The notes under the pieces: generated by a model
Databases searched by the model: none
What the model saw: the letters and a program-made list of their open reading frames with translations, nothing else
What the model was told of the DNA's origin: nothing
Part shown: positions 11,505-23,000 of the stretch, piece by piece
How positions within the stretch are numbered: the first letter of the stretch is position 1
Layout of the letters: each line of letters opens with the position of its first letter
Program-made: the position numbers and the translations under genes
Assembly: GCA_029964075.1 (NCBI GenBank)
Contig: CM057142.1
Location: forward strand, 30,754,392-30,818,391
From: Patiria pectinifera
Taxonomy: Eukaryota; Echinodermata; Asteroidea; Valvatida; Asterinidae
Length of the DNA: 64,000 bases
Reading direction: 5' to 3'

Positions 11505-14367
11505 GTACATGTAGAATTACAAAAAAAACCTGAAAAGTGGTGCCCCTCTCTTTATTGATCAGTGCCAGAGACACTTTCTACATGTAATGCAGCGAAAATC
11601 GAAGCTCATCACCACTCAGACTGCACATTAGTGGTAGCCTTAATGCCAATGTCGTCCCCAGTCCTCTCTTTATTTCCAACCTCGTTTTCAATAGTAAGCC
11701 CTGGATAGGAAACTTTCTTCCTGCACATTATTCACAACGTGCAGTACGTGTTTTCGCGATCATTCGTCCACGCCTTCTCGAAAATATTCATTTGCCTTTC
11801 CATTTTTTTCATATTAATATGAAATGTGATACTGCATGTTGTTTCGTTTAGATCGTAACAGTTTAATTAAAATAAAATCGTGTTTTCGTAACTCACGCCA
11901 TGCTCGCGCTCACATTTACGAATTGATTCTGTTTTTACCCCAGACACCGCATATAAAAGCATACGAAAATGTAACGCACAGGCAGGCACCAGACTATTCC
12001 TCATTTGCATACGTGTTCAAAAATCTTGCACATGCAAATGATCCAATACCAGGGTGAGAGAGCAGGGAGTGGTGGGCGCGTACGGCTCGACACCCTGGGG
12101 ACGAGGTTGCCTTGATGCCATTTTGCAGTAGGCTGGTTCCGTGCTAACATTATCGTTGTGATTTTGTATTCAGGGCTACCTGTCCCTGCATTTGAAGTCC
12201 GAAGGACAATGGAGAGACCAGGAACCAGTTTAATCTCCTCAGGGTTTGGTCCGTTTTGGACATTCTTTTAAGGGGACATTGGTTTATCAAACTTAAGATT
12301 TATACTTTATAACAGTAATTGAACGAAAATGCCTCCACACTTTTTGTGTACGCAACATAAATAGCTGACATTTTCTAAACCATTGCTTCAAACTTTATGG
12401 ATTGAAGTGAAAGCCTTGGTTGAATTTATTCTGGTCATATTAGGCCAATAACATAGTGGGTGGACATTTTACGAATATTATCATCATCATCACTAACTTC
12501 TGTCAAATTGTGACGCGGCACATTAACAAAATGTGTCAGTCACACGAGAGACCACCGCGAAATGCATGCGCAATCTGTGCGGTGTTAAAACAATCAATCG
12601 TCTCGAATGAGGACAATTCTGCTGTGAGTGACGGAATGTGGCCCATCAGTACGGCATTAGGGCGCCGAGGGCTCCGGCTAGTCATGAGATGCGTTCCTGT
12701 ATAAATGCGGAGATATCATTAAAGGATATATTATCGCAATCCTGACATTGCAGGGTGTCGTAATAAATTATTGACCTGCTGTCAATATCAGCTCCATTCT
12801 CGAGGAAGACGTTTTGAGCGTCAAATTCATTTCATGAGGAGTCAGTGGGGGAAAAAAATGAACAAGAACCTTACTCGAAGCCTCATAGACCTTATCCACG
12901 GTGGAGCTATTTTCGATCGTGCAATTTCAGGCTGAATCTATTTTATAAATTGTATAAAAATTATTGCTGAATGAGATGGTAGCTTATTTTTTGATTGGAG
13001 TGCGTTCTAAGCCTCACTTTCATTTTTTTTTAAATTGTGGATTAAACCATAAGGGTGTATGTTTAATCTCAAATTTAGATTATTCATAAAAGCGGACTAA
13101 TGTTTTCATTTGTAATGAGCTTTTATTTCATTGCTTTCGTTTCTACTCGCAGGTTCCAAAATCGAAGAGTTTACCTCGCTTTAATTTAATTACGACCGAC
13201 TCGTGAATCAAGTGTACGGGTTATCACATTGCCGGGAGCCATTTTGTAAAAGGCATACTTAAAAACGAAGGAAAACAAATTAAAGCCAACAACGGCCATG
13301 TTTCAACCGCTTTTAGTGAATTTTCAGTCTTGAGAAGAAAGTCATTTGGAAAAGTGATTTTCCATATCCGACCTATGATAAATTTGTTACCAAAATAGGT
13401 AGGGAGGAGAAATCGCTGTTTGCTGGATCATTCCTTATTGCTTTGATAACTGGATATTCTCTTTAACAGTTGTTATTGCACAATGCACATGACACAACAC
13501 GTGCATAACAGATTTGAGGTCATCCAAACATAATGAACGACAGACTTCCATCGAATTTGATATATGCAAAGCATTCCGAGTTGTTCACATTAATTAGTAA
13601 AACCTACAAATGAGATAAGCCCAATCGTTTTGACGAATGTTGTTTATATATATGGAATGAAAGCAATGGTATTTTATTAGTGTGCGTTGTACATGCTGTT
13701 TGGCTTGATTTCTTCTGTAGAACCAAAGAAAATAAAAGTTTTAGTTAAAATACACAGATTTATGTTCCTTGGGTCGTAACGGCCAATTGCTTTGTTGATC
13801 AAATTGACGACAACCATTCACGAAAACAAAACTACAGCCATTCACAAAAACAAAGCATTCGAGGAATTTTCGCCATGTAGGCTAAGCTTCCATTGTAAGA
13901 TATCCAAATTAATATGTGCTTTTTGTTTTTGTCACAATCTCGTATTTTATTGAGTTTGCATTCTTCGTTGCTTATATGTGGTAGTTATGCGGCAATTTGT
14001 TTTTCTTGAGGGTGTGGGTGTCATTTACTCATGTTAAAAATATATTGGGAAAGGGCAAAAATCTTGTAAAAGAGAGGAACGGAGACAACTTGTTTACCGA
14101 ATATCTAACTAATCTGCAAATGCCATTGAAAATATTTGGCTAATGTTTCTCCGAATGAGCCGCCAGAGTAATGGCTTAAGCAGGTTTTTTTTTATTATTA
14201 TTATGCATCAAAGGAAATGACTTTTCCAGAAGGTTGGACTTGCCTTTAGGCTGCGAAAATTAAGGATGTAAAAAGGGGTGGAAACCCGTCGACATCATGC
14301 ACCAACTTCCTTCAGGACATGATGCCACCGTTACAGAAATGTAAGTATAGACTTGCTGACTTGACAT
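11505..14367. other. Non-coding stretch, nothing assigned
   Basis: AT-rich DNA with no recognisable gene. The open frames at 11836-12057 (+) and 12456-12704 (+) have no family resemblance. Confidence 0.35.
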
Positions 14368-14375
14368 ACTAGGAA

Positions 14376-14686
14376 CGAGGGCGGATCCTTCCCCCCCCCC
14401 CCCAAAAAAAAAAAAACAAAAAAAAAACCGAACCCATTTTTTTTAAAGTGACGTTGCAATAAAGGCAGGCACTGCGTACACCACCATCTTTTCCTCAAAA
14501 CATTTGGTTGAAGTGGTCAGAAATTGCCTCAGATCGCACCACAGAGCATCTACAATCCAAAACAATTTCGTGGCCCTTAAGCGGGCCCCGAACCCCACGC
14601 CGTAATTTTTGGGACCCGGTGTTGGGGGTACCAAATTCTTTTGGCCCCCCCCCCCCAAAAAAAATTGTGTTCTGGATCCGCCCTTG
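14376..14686. mobile_element. hAT-type MITE with perfect 8-bp target duplication ACTAGGAA
   Basis: The element runs from CGAGGGCGGATCC to the inverted end GGATCCGCCCTTG and is flanked on both sides by ACTAGGAA (14368-14375 and 14687-14694). The 8-bp duplication and GGATCC-containing ends fit the hAT superfamily. Inside, runs of C and A adjoin both ends, and the middle contains a block (GTGACGTTGCAATAAAGGCA, later CGCACCACAGAGCATCT and GCGGGCCCCGAA) also present in the copy at 22476-22791. It is non-autonomous; the two open frames on the minus strand are chance frames. Confidence 0.85.
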
Positions 14687-14927
14687 ACTAGGAAGCATAT
14701 ACTCTTCCATACCAATTCCCTGGGAATTTCACTAGTGAATGAAAACGTTTTTGACAAATCAATCGGAGGATGAGTTCTGTGCTCAGAGGCGATTGAAATC
14801 GTCGGCAGACAAGTAGAAAATGAAACTTCATTTCAATATAGGCCTGCAGATACCTAAAGATTACTTTCCGCGCTCTTCAACAAATTCGATTCTTTCTTTT
14901 TTCATATCACGAAGTTTCTATTTTGGG

Positions 14928-15202
14928 CAACGACGGATCCGCCCCCCCCCCCCAATTTTTTTTATAAAGAACCCAATTTTTTACTATTTTTTTTTTTTTT
15001 TGGGGGGGGGGGGGGGTTAGTTGCGTCACAAAAAAAGGTAGCCATTACGTACACCACCCCCAAAACTCAACAAAAGAAATACTTTTCACCCCCTCCCCTT
15101 GCTTTTCATGAAATTTGGGGCGGAAATTGTTTCGACTTACTTTATTGAGACCAGAATTGTTTTTGCCCCCCCCCCCCCAAAAAAAATCTAGATCCGGCCT
15201 TG
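14928..15202. mobile_element. hAT-type MITE with perfect 8-bp target duplication ATTTTGGG
   Basis: The left end CAACGACGGATCC and right end GATCCGGCCTTG are imperfect inverted repeats. ATTTTGGG stands on both sides (14920-14927 and 15203-15210). Long C, T and G runs sit just inside the ends (14940-15015). It is the same general family as 14376-14686, but with a different interior. No protein is encoded. Confidence 0.8.
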
Positions 15203-15210
15203 ATTTTGGG

Positions 15211-18200
15211 TGTCTTCAACCCTCTGTAAAAGGCTATTATTTTTTGAGGTGTTTTGGCGGACCAGTCTCGGATGGCAGAACTGAATTATTGTCGGGTCAC
15301 AAACAATTCGCAATTCGTAACTAAACCTGGGCCGACTTTCTTTTGTTGGATGTCGCATTCAGAAAGAATAACATTTCTGAAATCAATTCTGGGTCGTACT
15401 CGAAACTAGCACGGACAGTATATCTTTAAAAGCAGTAAAGCATTTCATTGGCAGCATTTAATTTGACAAACGACGTTTCATTTTTGTGAGCAAGCTGTCA
15501 ACAAATGCCGAAATGGACATGCATCCACCGCATCAGTATGCTTCATGTTGTTGCTAGGCACCAAGTGGCGTGAAATATGCCGATAAGAATGTCGCGTCGT
15601 CCAATTAAGGCTATTCAACGATGATTTCAAATACAGGCCCAAAGAAATCGCCTCGTTAACTGTCCTTCTGTTAACCAACTCATCAAGAAGCCGTCGGGCA
15701 ATTGCAAAGTCGAACAATTGACCAGAAATTCTGGTAGTATTTTGAGAGTGGGAGAGAAACGCCTTTCACAGTGGGTATCCCATCCCACAAAAGAAAATGC
15801 ATCTAACAGCTTGGGTGTCGCGATTGGCTTTGTTTGGGATTTCTTGGCAATGTTTATTTTTAAAGATTTTTTTTTTAAATTGCTATGAGGACGTCAGCCT
15901 TTAAAGGCCAGCCAAAAATAGTAATTTGGCGGCAAAATATTAAAAAACTCATTTTACTGGAGTTGCCACAATCTCCCAAATGAACTTACTGTGGTTTTTG
16001 TTTGGATGCAACGTGAAGCTTAATTACTTTGTTTTTTATGTTGTCAAGTAGAAAATCCCAGTGGTTAACGGAACGGTTAAGATGTAAGACCTTTTAAGTA
16101 TAGTAATGTAAGCGTAACAAAACAACATGGGATATCAATTGAAATAACTTACAACCATTTGTGGTTGAAGGAGACCCGCCATAGCTTGATGCCATACCAC
16201 GCTAACAAGATAATACATCCATTTATGGCCTTTGTGCGAACGATTGACAGAATTCCTTTTTCTCGAGACAGAAATACTTAAACCCTGGATTAGAATACCT
16301 AAAATCCGGATATAAGCGATATAATACAAGGAGTTATGCGATTAAGCCTGGTGGGTTTTTCCAGCTCGGTGTATAATTTCAATTGGGATAAGCCGATTGG
16401 ATCCGACGTAATCCGATGGAATGTCTCATTCAGTAGCATTTAACTTCCTTAGTGAGACAACGCAAACATCATACGCCCACCAGTCCGACCATTCCTGTCA
16501 TCCTAATTCTCATAAACCGTAATCGCCAGTTCCAAAGCCCGTGTACACCATTTGTTCCCATGTTAGCGTAGTTAATAAACGATGCATCGGTTTTCTATTG
16601 AGGATTTGTTGGCTTCACTTTTTGACGACACTGTGTGGTCTTCTCACACAAAACAAAACACAACTCAGCGACGTTTGTCTTTTTAAAATAATACTGCCGT
16701 TGTTTTGTCTTTATTGTCTTAAAACAGTATCACCAGTAAGCCTCACTGTTAAATTCACAAAGAAACTAAATCATAGTACATGACTGTTACATGTCAACTT
16801 ACACCTTCAAAATAAAGGGTTTAGTAGTTTTCAGTTACACATTCGCGGGTTTGCACTTAAAAGAAAGGAAGGAAAAATCGAAATACTGGTGACAACAAGC
16901 AGAGTTTGGCATAGCAGCCATTTGATTTTTTTTCCATTCAAATCAATGTAACCAAATCGAGGCTGCATGGAAGGAAAAATAGTCTGGTTCCTTTTTGCAC
17001 AAAAACATTATCATTCAGTACTGTTATTGGATACAGGAAGCATAACTAAAATGGTGGAAGCATGATATAGGTATATAGGGTATTCAAAGAGGCACACCTA
17101 TGCCCCCTCGATGACAAGTACAATAACAATTTTGCTGCTTTGTACTTGATGACTGCATGGTCCATCTTGTTTTCTGTGATCAAAGTTGCAGGAAACTTGG
17201 TATAGCTAAAGCTGTCACAACGGTAATTTGGAGATAACTTTTGGGGGAGTCAAGAGGGGAAAATGCAGGAAAAGTAATGCAGATCTGAACAGTCTCTTAA
17301 ATAAGCGGACTCCGTCAACCGAAAAGTGACTAAATGCGTGACTGGTTTAATTTTGTGGCAGTTCCAGCGTTATGAAAGGCAGTGTCATGTCCGTAACAGA
17401 GCCAATAAACCATGATATCTTATCCATGATTTAAAGAAATGATCCAAAATTCCTGGTCTGTAATCTCCTTGACCATTACTAGATCATGGATGAAAATGGA
17501 TTAGAAAAACATGTTCAGGTTTATTCACTGAGCTCTTAAAAAGCTCTGTTTACGGACATTTTATTTTCCTTTTTGTGGGAGGGGGGGAATAGGAGTACTT
17601 TTTTAGGGGGTTGGAGGAGCCACAGAATTGCATTCATTCGAATTGAAGTGATACTTTATACTATTAACTCTATGATAATCTGTCATTAACTCCGGTGTTG
17701 CACAAAACGCAAATCACGGTGCATGAGGAAAAAAACACTACAGGAACAATCTAGTACTGACCTATGGAATATGAATGCAAAACATCTTGCACCTTGCGGA
17801 AAGACACGGGATTAGAAATATTATTAACACGAAATGTAACAAAATCAAACTTTCCTTGCCAGTTACTCTATAGAATTTGTTCTAAGTACTTATGTAAAAT
17901 GCACGCATCACATCCGTAATCATGTTACCAAGTGTTATCACTACTATCTATTCAAATTAGTCAATCTATACCGTTGCAATTCTGCAAGTTGTTTTGCAAG
18001 AATATAAAACAATTTACATACTATAGTGTGAAATCCAGCCTTTAAATGTTATTGATGATACCCCAGAATGGCAAACATTGCTGTATAGTATTATTATAAT
18101 ATATTCACATTCCTGAACAATCCAACTTGAAAGATGAGAGGAAAAATGACAAAAAGATTCAGGCAAACGACACACTCGATATTCGTTTTCATTATTAAAC

Positions 18201-19138
18201 CTATACTTTAAATTTCAGCGGGACTAAAAATCAGGTGGTCTTAAACTCAAGTTATCTCATTGTAAGTTCCTGTCAAAACTACATAATGGGCTGAATATTA
18301 TCAAGAAAAGTCAGACGTCGGGTTTTCCCCCCAACTATGAGAAGGTTTAAGCGATTCAGCTTATTCTAATCACACTTTTACAACATGTAATGTTTCTCCA
18401 ACTGTTTTAATTTTCAAGACTACCAGAGTCCGGAACTGAATTGTTGTTTCCTATTCAATATACATCAACTCGATGTCCCATTAATTAGAAAATGAATAAT
18501 GTTTATTCGAATGTCGCTTGCGGTCAGCTAGGCCTGAACACCTGCTTTGAGTCATGAACGAATGGTTGTACAAAGCAAAGTGAGAGGCAAGGTTTATTCA
18601 GGGTTAGAGCAAAAGGTTTACATTGCTGCGCAGATCCCATACCATACTCATCGGAAAACAGATTGATGAATTTGCCTTCATGCGTTCACGGGTCCCAAGT
18701 AATATAAGGGCATATCAGACGGACAGTACACGCGTTTGGCTTGTCAACTCGTGGTCTTAATTGCTCCCCCGGGGTGGAGCGCGTGCCAGACAGCCCGTTA
18801 CAGACACTGGGAAACACTTGCCGTCAGCCGTCACTCTCTGCAGGATAGTGGGGTGTGTAGCTTAGCTCTCAGCACACCAACTGAGCTGTGTGTTCTTTTG
18901 CGAGTTTCAGCTATCAGTAGGGCTACCAACTGCCGCCAGGGGTTTTGCATTCCAGTTCTCTTGTGGATCGTATCATCGCCGCGGGTGAGATACACGGCGA
19001 AAATGTCAAACTCCCCTGGCAGGAATTCCGTCAATTTGCGGCATGAACAATGACAAGTCGCTTTCCAAAATGAGATGATAGGGTTTTGATGAGCCGAGAA
19101 TTTTTATCGATGGAAATGGACTTGTTTTTTTTCTCGGT
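15211..19138. other. Long non-coding stretch downstream of the FAM181-like gene
   Basis: Nearly 4 kb, AT-rich, without a recognisable gene or repeat. The part nearest 19138 would include the 3' untranslated region of the FAM181-like gene, but I could not place a clear polyadenylation signal. Open frames at 15478-15717 (-), 16541-16783 (+) and 18736-19053 (+) are not recognisable. Confidence 0.35.
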
Positions 19139-20464
19139 TCAAGTGTATATGGGGTGATACCTGGGCGGATAAGATGTGATACTCTTGGTAGGAATGGGCT
19201 TGACGACACGGGGGGCTGATGGGTGGCACATGCCAGCTCTCTCGGTGGTGAGTTGTGATGGAACGTGCCAACGTGAGAGTAGCCCAGTGGCACTGATTGG
19301 GTTGAAAATGCCGGGTGTCTCCCCACCGTGTCTGGCCGCGTACGCGGCACAGGCGGGCCCGTGCTCGTAGCTGTACAGTTCAGTATGCTGGCTACACGAG
19401 CAAATGGATGAATACTGGAAGTTCAACGCCCTGTTCAAGTAGTTGTCTCTGTTTAGAGAGTTTGAAAGAGGAGGCGGGAAGGGGAGGTTTAAACCGGAGT
19501 AACACTGATCCCCACTTGGGTATATAGCATTCTTATCCAAAGATGTCGGTCTAGAGTCGGTGAAGCCCTGTGCTAAAGATGGCAGGAGGTTAGGAAATTT
19601 CAAATTTGAGCTAAGGTTTACTGGGGATAAGCCAGTTATTGTGCTCGGTATGGTTTTGTGATTTTCGCTGCGATCAGGCTCCTGCCAGAATGAGGCGGGG
19701 AGTCTGCGCTTCCGAAGCGGTAGGGGATTGTCACTGTCCGGCCGCTCTGCTTCACCACTGCGGTCTAATTTCGCCATATCCGTGAATTCACGACCAGACA
19801 AACCGGCACTGCGTCGATGATCATGATACCGAGTCGAGCCTCTTCTTCCAAACAAAGGCTGATCCAGGTCCCGGCGGATGCCACTCCCAAATGTTAACTC
19901 TTTCAAAAGATCGGAGTTTTTGATCAGGTGATCGCGGTGAAGTGAAGCGCTAGCCATCAGCCTCTCCGAAAAGTGCAGGGCGCCACTTTGGATGCCCGGG
20001 GATTGGGGGGAGTTGAGACTGGCAGCGAATCTTCGGGAGTTGAAATAAGGATCGTCCCCTCGATAGACCTCAGACTCAGTGAAGTTCGAAATCGGGCTCT
20101 TTTTCAACAGTTGTTTTTGCGGAAACTTTCGATTAATATTGTCTACTGATGAGGATTTCCTGGCGTTGGATGGCGCGGACTTGTCCAGTGCAGCTTTGAT
20201 GTCAGAGGAGGCGAGACTGACGAAATGAAGGAGCGTCTTGACATCACCATCCGCTGCAGTTGTCTGCTCTGGGGGTTGTTGGTGGTGGTGGGTGAAGTGA
20301 TGTTGGTGAGCGTGGTGTAGCCGATCTTCCATCGCAATCCTGTCCCTTTCTTCCTGCGGACTGCTACTCCCCCGCTCGGCAGCATCTGCATCTTCAGGGC
20401 AGGAGGACCCAGACCCAGCCGCCCCGGTCATCTCAGTGGGATGATGCTGGTCTCCTTGCGTCAT
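19139..20464 (-). CDS. FAM181-like protein with TEAD-binding Omega-loop motif
   Basis: A single 441-residue open frame. Residues about 75-124 carry the FAM181 signature: VKTLLHFVSLASSDIKAALDK followed by a KFPQKQLLKK basic stretch, matching the conserved N-terminal box of vertebrate FAM181A/B (TLL.F...ASS.IK.ALDK, then K..QKQ). Residues 248-263 read LPLRKRRLPASFWQEP, which fits the Omega-loop pattern (basic-LPxSFxxxP) by which YAP and FAM181 proteins bind TEAD factors. The N terminus is His/Gln/Ser-rich (residues 50-70) and the rest is low-complexity, with no membrane segment. The family is thus a likely nuclear TEAD partner; that function here is inferred. The ATG chosen is the first in the frame. 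CACTAG|GC just upstream could be a 3' splice site, so a non-coding first exon is possible. Residues 113-150 are duplicated in the adjacent giant element. Vertebrate proteins are of similar size (about 290-430 residues). Confidence 0.85.
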   Translation of the reverse strand: MTQGDQHHPTEMTGAAGSGSSCPEDADAAERGSSSPQEERDRIAMEDRLHHAHQHHFTHHHQQPPEQTTAADGDVKTLLHFVSLASSDIKAALDKSAPSNARKSSSVDNINRKFPQKQLLKKSPISNFTESEVYRGDDPYFNSRRFAASLNSPQSPGIQSGALHFSERLMASASLHRDHLIKNSDLLKELTFGSGIRRDLDQPLFGRRGSTRYHDHRRSAGLSGREFTDMAKLDRSGEAERPDSDNPLPLRKRRLPASFWQEPDRSENHKTIPSTITGLSPVNLSSNLKFPNLLPSLAQGFTDSRPTSLDKNAIYPSGDQCYSGLNLPFPPPLSNSLNRDNYLNRALNFQYSSICSCSQHTELYSYEHGPACAAYAARHGGETPGIFNPISATGLLSRWHVPSQLTTERAGMCHPSAPRVVKPIPTKSITSYPPRYHPIYT

Positions 20465-20894
20465 GGATGCCTAGTGCAGACGATGCGAGATGTTAGCCCG
20501 TTGTGTGAGACGCCAAACGGATGGAGACGAGCCAAGCCGGGCTGAGCCGAGTGTGATGAAGATGAATGCAATTGTGCCTCGCTGATGGCTGTGATGACGA
20601 GTCTATAGCCGTGTTGTTTGTCGAGGGACACGACGTCTCATCTGTTTCTTCCATTCAGTAATACATGTAATCCTACACAGTGTTCTCGCGATGATATGAT
20701 AAACCCCCCGTGCGCGTGTACATACGGTCAGCACTATATGGAGCAACCCACGTGCGCCGGTGACGTTACGTGACGTGAGCATTAAATCCAGTCGTGCTGC
20801 ATGCGATTGGTCCAAAAGTACCAGTGAGTGAATTCTGGCTGTCGACCAACTATCTGGAGATATTGCATTACATGTATCGTGGAGGGCTATGATG
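20465..20894 (-). promoter_or_regulatory. 5' region of the FAM181-like gene, cut short by the giant element
   Basis: Only 430 bp separate the start codon from the left end of the giant inverted-repeat element. The stretch holds two TGACGT (CRE/ATF-type) half sites at 20761-20777 and a CACGTG E-box at about 20749-20754. Whether this is the transcription start region is inferred; an upstream intron is possible. Confidence 0.3.
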
Positions 20895-21400
20895 TTATGG
20901 CGTGTCAAACGTTGCAATATTCAATATTTTGCAATATATATGTTGGATGTTCAATATGTGTTTGTTATCTTTTACATTTATGTGCGATGTTCAATATAAG
21001 TGTGCGATGTTTTTCATTATTTGCGCGATGTTTAATATATTTGTGCGATGTTTTACAATATATGTGCGATGTTCAATATATGTGTGCGATGTTTTACATT
21101 TATATGCGATTTTCAATTTATATGTGCGATGTTTTTGACGATATATATGTGCGATGTTTTCAATATTATGTTCGATTTTTTGCATTAAATGTGCGATGTT
21201 TTTCGATACAATTGTGTGTGTTGTTTTACAATATTTGCGATATACTCAAATATGTGAGCAATGTTTCACACATATGTTTGACATTTCGAGCTATTTGTAT
21301 TCGATGTTTCATCGGTATGTTTGCATTCGATCTTTTGCAATATGCATTTGATATTTCCCTTTTCATTCGATGTTTCTTTAAGAGTCAAAGTCTGGTTACT
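20895..21400 (+). repeat. Outer minisatellite of the left arm
   Basis: Degenerate units of about 19-24 bp built on TGTGCGATGTTTTACAATATA, around 20 copies, fading near 21380 into variants such as TTCGATGTTT. The same array, inverted, fills 39790-40285. The open frames on both strands here are products of the repeat and not genes. Confidence 0.85.
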
Positions 21401-21480
21401 AGATCGCGAAAGTCTGACTATTTTGCCTTAAGTCAGTGTATGAGACGTCAGGGGATCGCGTAAAGTGATTAGAGCCAGAC

Positions 21481-21690
21481 CTAAACGGTAAAAACCGGAA
21501 TTGTGGGTAATTCTTTAAGCATACGCAATGCGTTCATCATTGTTTGGGCAGTACCCCCAGCTGTGCCTGTACTACCCATAGTGTTATGTGCATCATCTAT
21601 GCATTGAGGAGTGCATGACACATGGTCTGAGCTCCAAGGCCGATGTGCACCTGTCCCGTTTAATGATCCAGTTACCTGATAATTTGTTAG
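21481..21690 (-). pseudogene. Exon-like open fragment in the left arm (possible captured exon)
   Basis: On the minus strand TGCTAAC and then AAATTATCAG|GTAACTGG form a plausible branch point and 3' splice site. They are followed by about 63 open codons that read VTGSLNGTGAHRPWSSDH and continue to PTIPVFTV and a stop. Codon use is unlike the satellite around it and GC is higher. The same fragment is in the right arm. I do not recognise the protein. It could be an exon captured from a host gene, as the 115-bp FAM181 fragment was, or an internal gene remnant of the element. Confidence 0.4.
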
Positions 21691-21755
21691 CATAAAAGCT
21701 GATGTAAAATTGGGCAAAATTAGATGTTTATGAAAAAAAATCAAATTGTAAGGGG

Positions 21756-23000
21756 CAGTGATGTAGTGCCTTGATGCTGGGCCTTGGCCTTAAGGCTGCC
21801 TTAAGGCTGGATTTTAGGGCCTTGGCCTTGGCCTCGAGGCTTGAGGGCAAAGGCCTTGGCCTTGGCCTTGGCCTTGAGGGTTCAGGGCCTTGCAATTTTG
21901 AGTCAAGGCTCTTCAAGGCCCATAGATTTTTGCATTTTCCAGATAAATCTGGAAAGATAAATCTTTTGCTGTTACCATTTTAATCGTATTACCATGGAGG
22001 AGGGAAGCACCCTATAGATTTGTGTGTTGGGCACACTTCCACTTTTGTAGCATCACATTTTGTTACCATTGTAGTAGATTTGCTGCAAAAATATTCCATA
22101 CACTTGTGGGGCTAATGAGATGATCACTTTAATTGCATACAACTATGGAATAGATCTGATTGGTTGTATATGTCTCCCTGATAAGTGCTAAAGATTTGCA
22201 TGTATCTGTTTTAGAAAATGCTGATATTTCTGACCATGTTGGGCCAGCAAATAATAATTTCCCAAATCAGTTTCTTGGATCCCCCTTTTGTTACACTTGG
22301 GAGAATTGTGTGTCAATATAGAAGTAAATCATTATTTTGTTTAGTTAAACCATATTGAAGACCTGAACTTATACTTTAATAGATACAGTGCAGTCATAAA
22401 ACGGTGTAGGCCTATGCGAGCATGTTGATTGCAATTAAAGAAATGTTGTTCTTCGTAACGAGCAATTCGTGATGATAAGGGTGGATCCAGGGGGGCCAAA
22501 ATGGGCCATGCCACCCCTCCCCCCCAAAAAAACAAACGAAACCATTTTTTTTAATGTGACGTCGTAATAAAGGTAGGCAATGAGTACACCACCATCTTTT
22601 CCTCAAAAAACATCGGTTAAAATGGTCAGAATTGCCTCAAATCGCACCACAGAGCATCTCGAATCCACACAATTTTTCGGGGCCCTCAAGCGGGCCCCGA
22701 AGCCCAAGCGGTAATTTTTTGACCTACTTTTTTGGGGAGGGACCAAAATTTCTTTGCCCCCCCCCCCAATTGTGTTCTGGATCCTCCCTTGCGTGATGAT
22801 GTGTCACTCATTTGACTATACATGTAATTAGTTCTATATCAGTGGTCATTTCATAAAACAGGGCCTTGGCCTTGGCCTTGGCCTTGAGGGTTAAGCCTTG
22901 GCCTTGGCCTCAAGGCTTGAGGGTCAAAGCCTTGGCCTTGGCCTTGGCCTTGAGGGTGAAAGCCTTGGCCTTGAGAGTCAAAGCCTTTGCTCCAACACTG
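21756..23000. mobile_element. hAT-like non-autonomous element nested in the left arm, target duplication GTAAGGGG
   Basis: The element starts CAGTGATGTAG and ends CCAACACTG. GTAAGGGG lies on both sides (21748-21755, 23001-23008). The right arm of the palindrome lacks it, which confirms an insertion. Both ends carry subterminal arrays of GGCCTTGGCCTTGA (21775-21915 and 22861-22985). The middle is AT-rich, contains the MITE at 22476-22791 and encodes no transposase. The 8-bp duplication and CAGTG ends fit hAT. Confidence 0.85.
22476..22791. mobile_element. hAT-type MITE nested in the hAT-like element, target duplication CGTGATGA
   Basis: The ends are TAAGGGTGGATCC and, inverted, GGATCCTCCCTTG. 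CGTGATGA flanks both (22468-22475, 22792-22799). The interior matches 14376-14686 over most of its length, including ATCGCACCACAGAGCATCT and GCGGGCCCCGAAGCCC. No coding capacity. Confidence 0.85.

Noticed and set aside
14940-15015. Homopolymer C/T/G runs as possible assembly errors
   Set aside because: Similar runs occur just inside the ends of several MITEs with perfect 8-bp duplications, so they belong to the elements, although exact run lengths may be unreliable.
20828-21463. 211-codon Cys/Tyr/Phe-rich open frame as a secreted or membrane protein
   Set aside because: It is a translation of the TGTGCGATG minisatellite; the same happens in inverse at 39750-40283.
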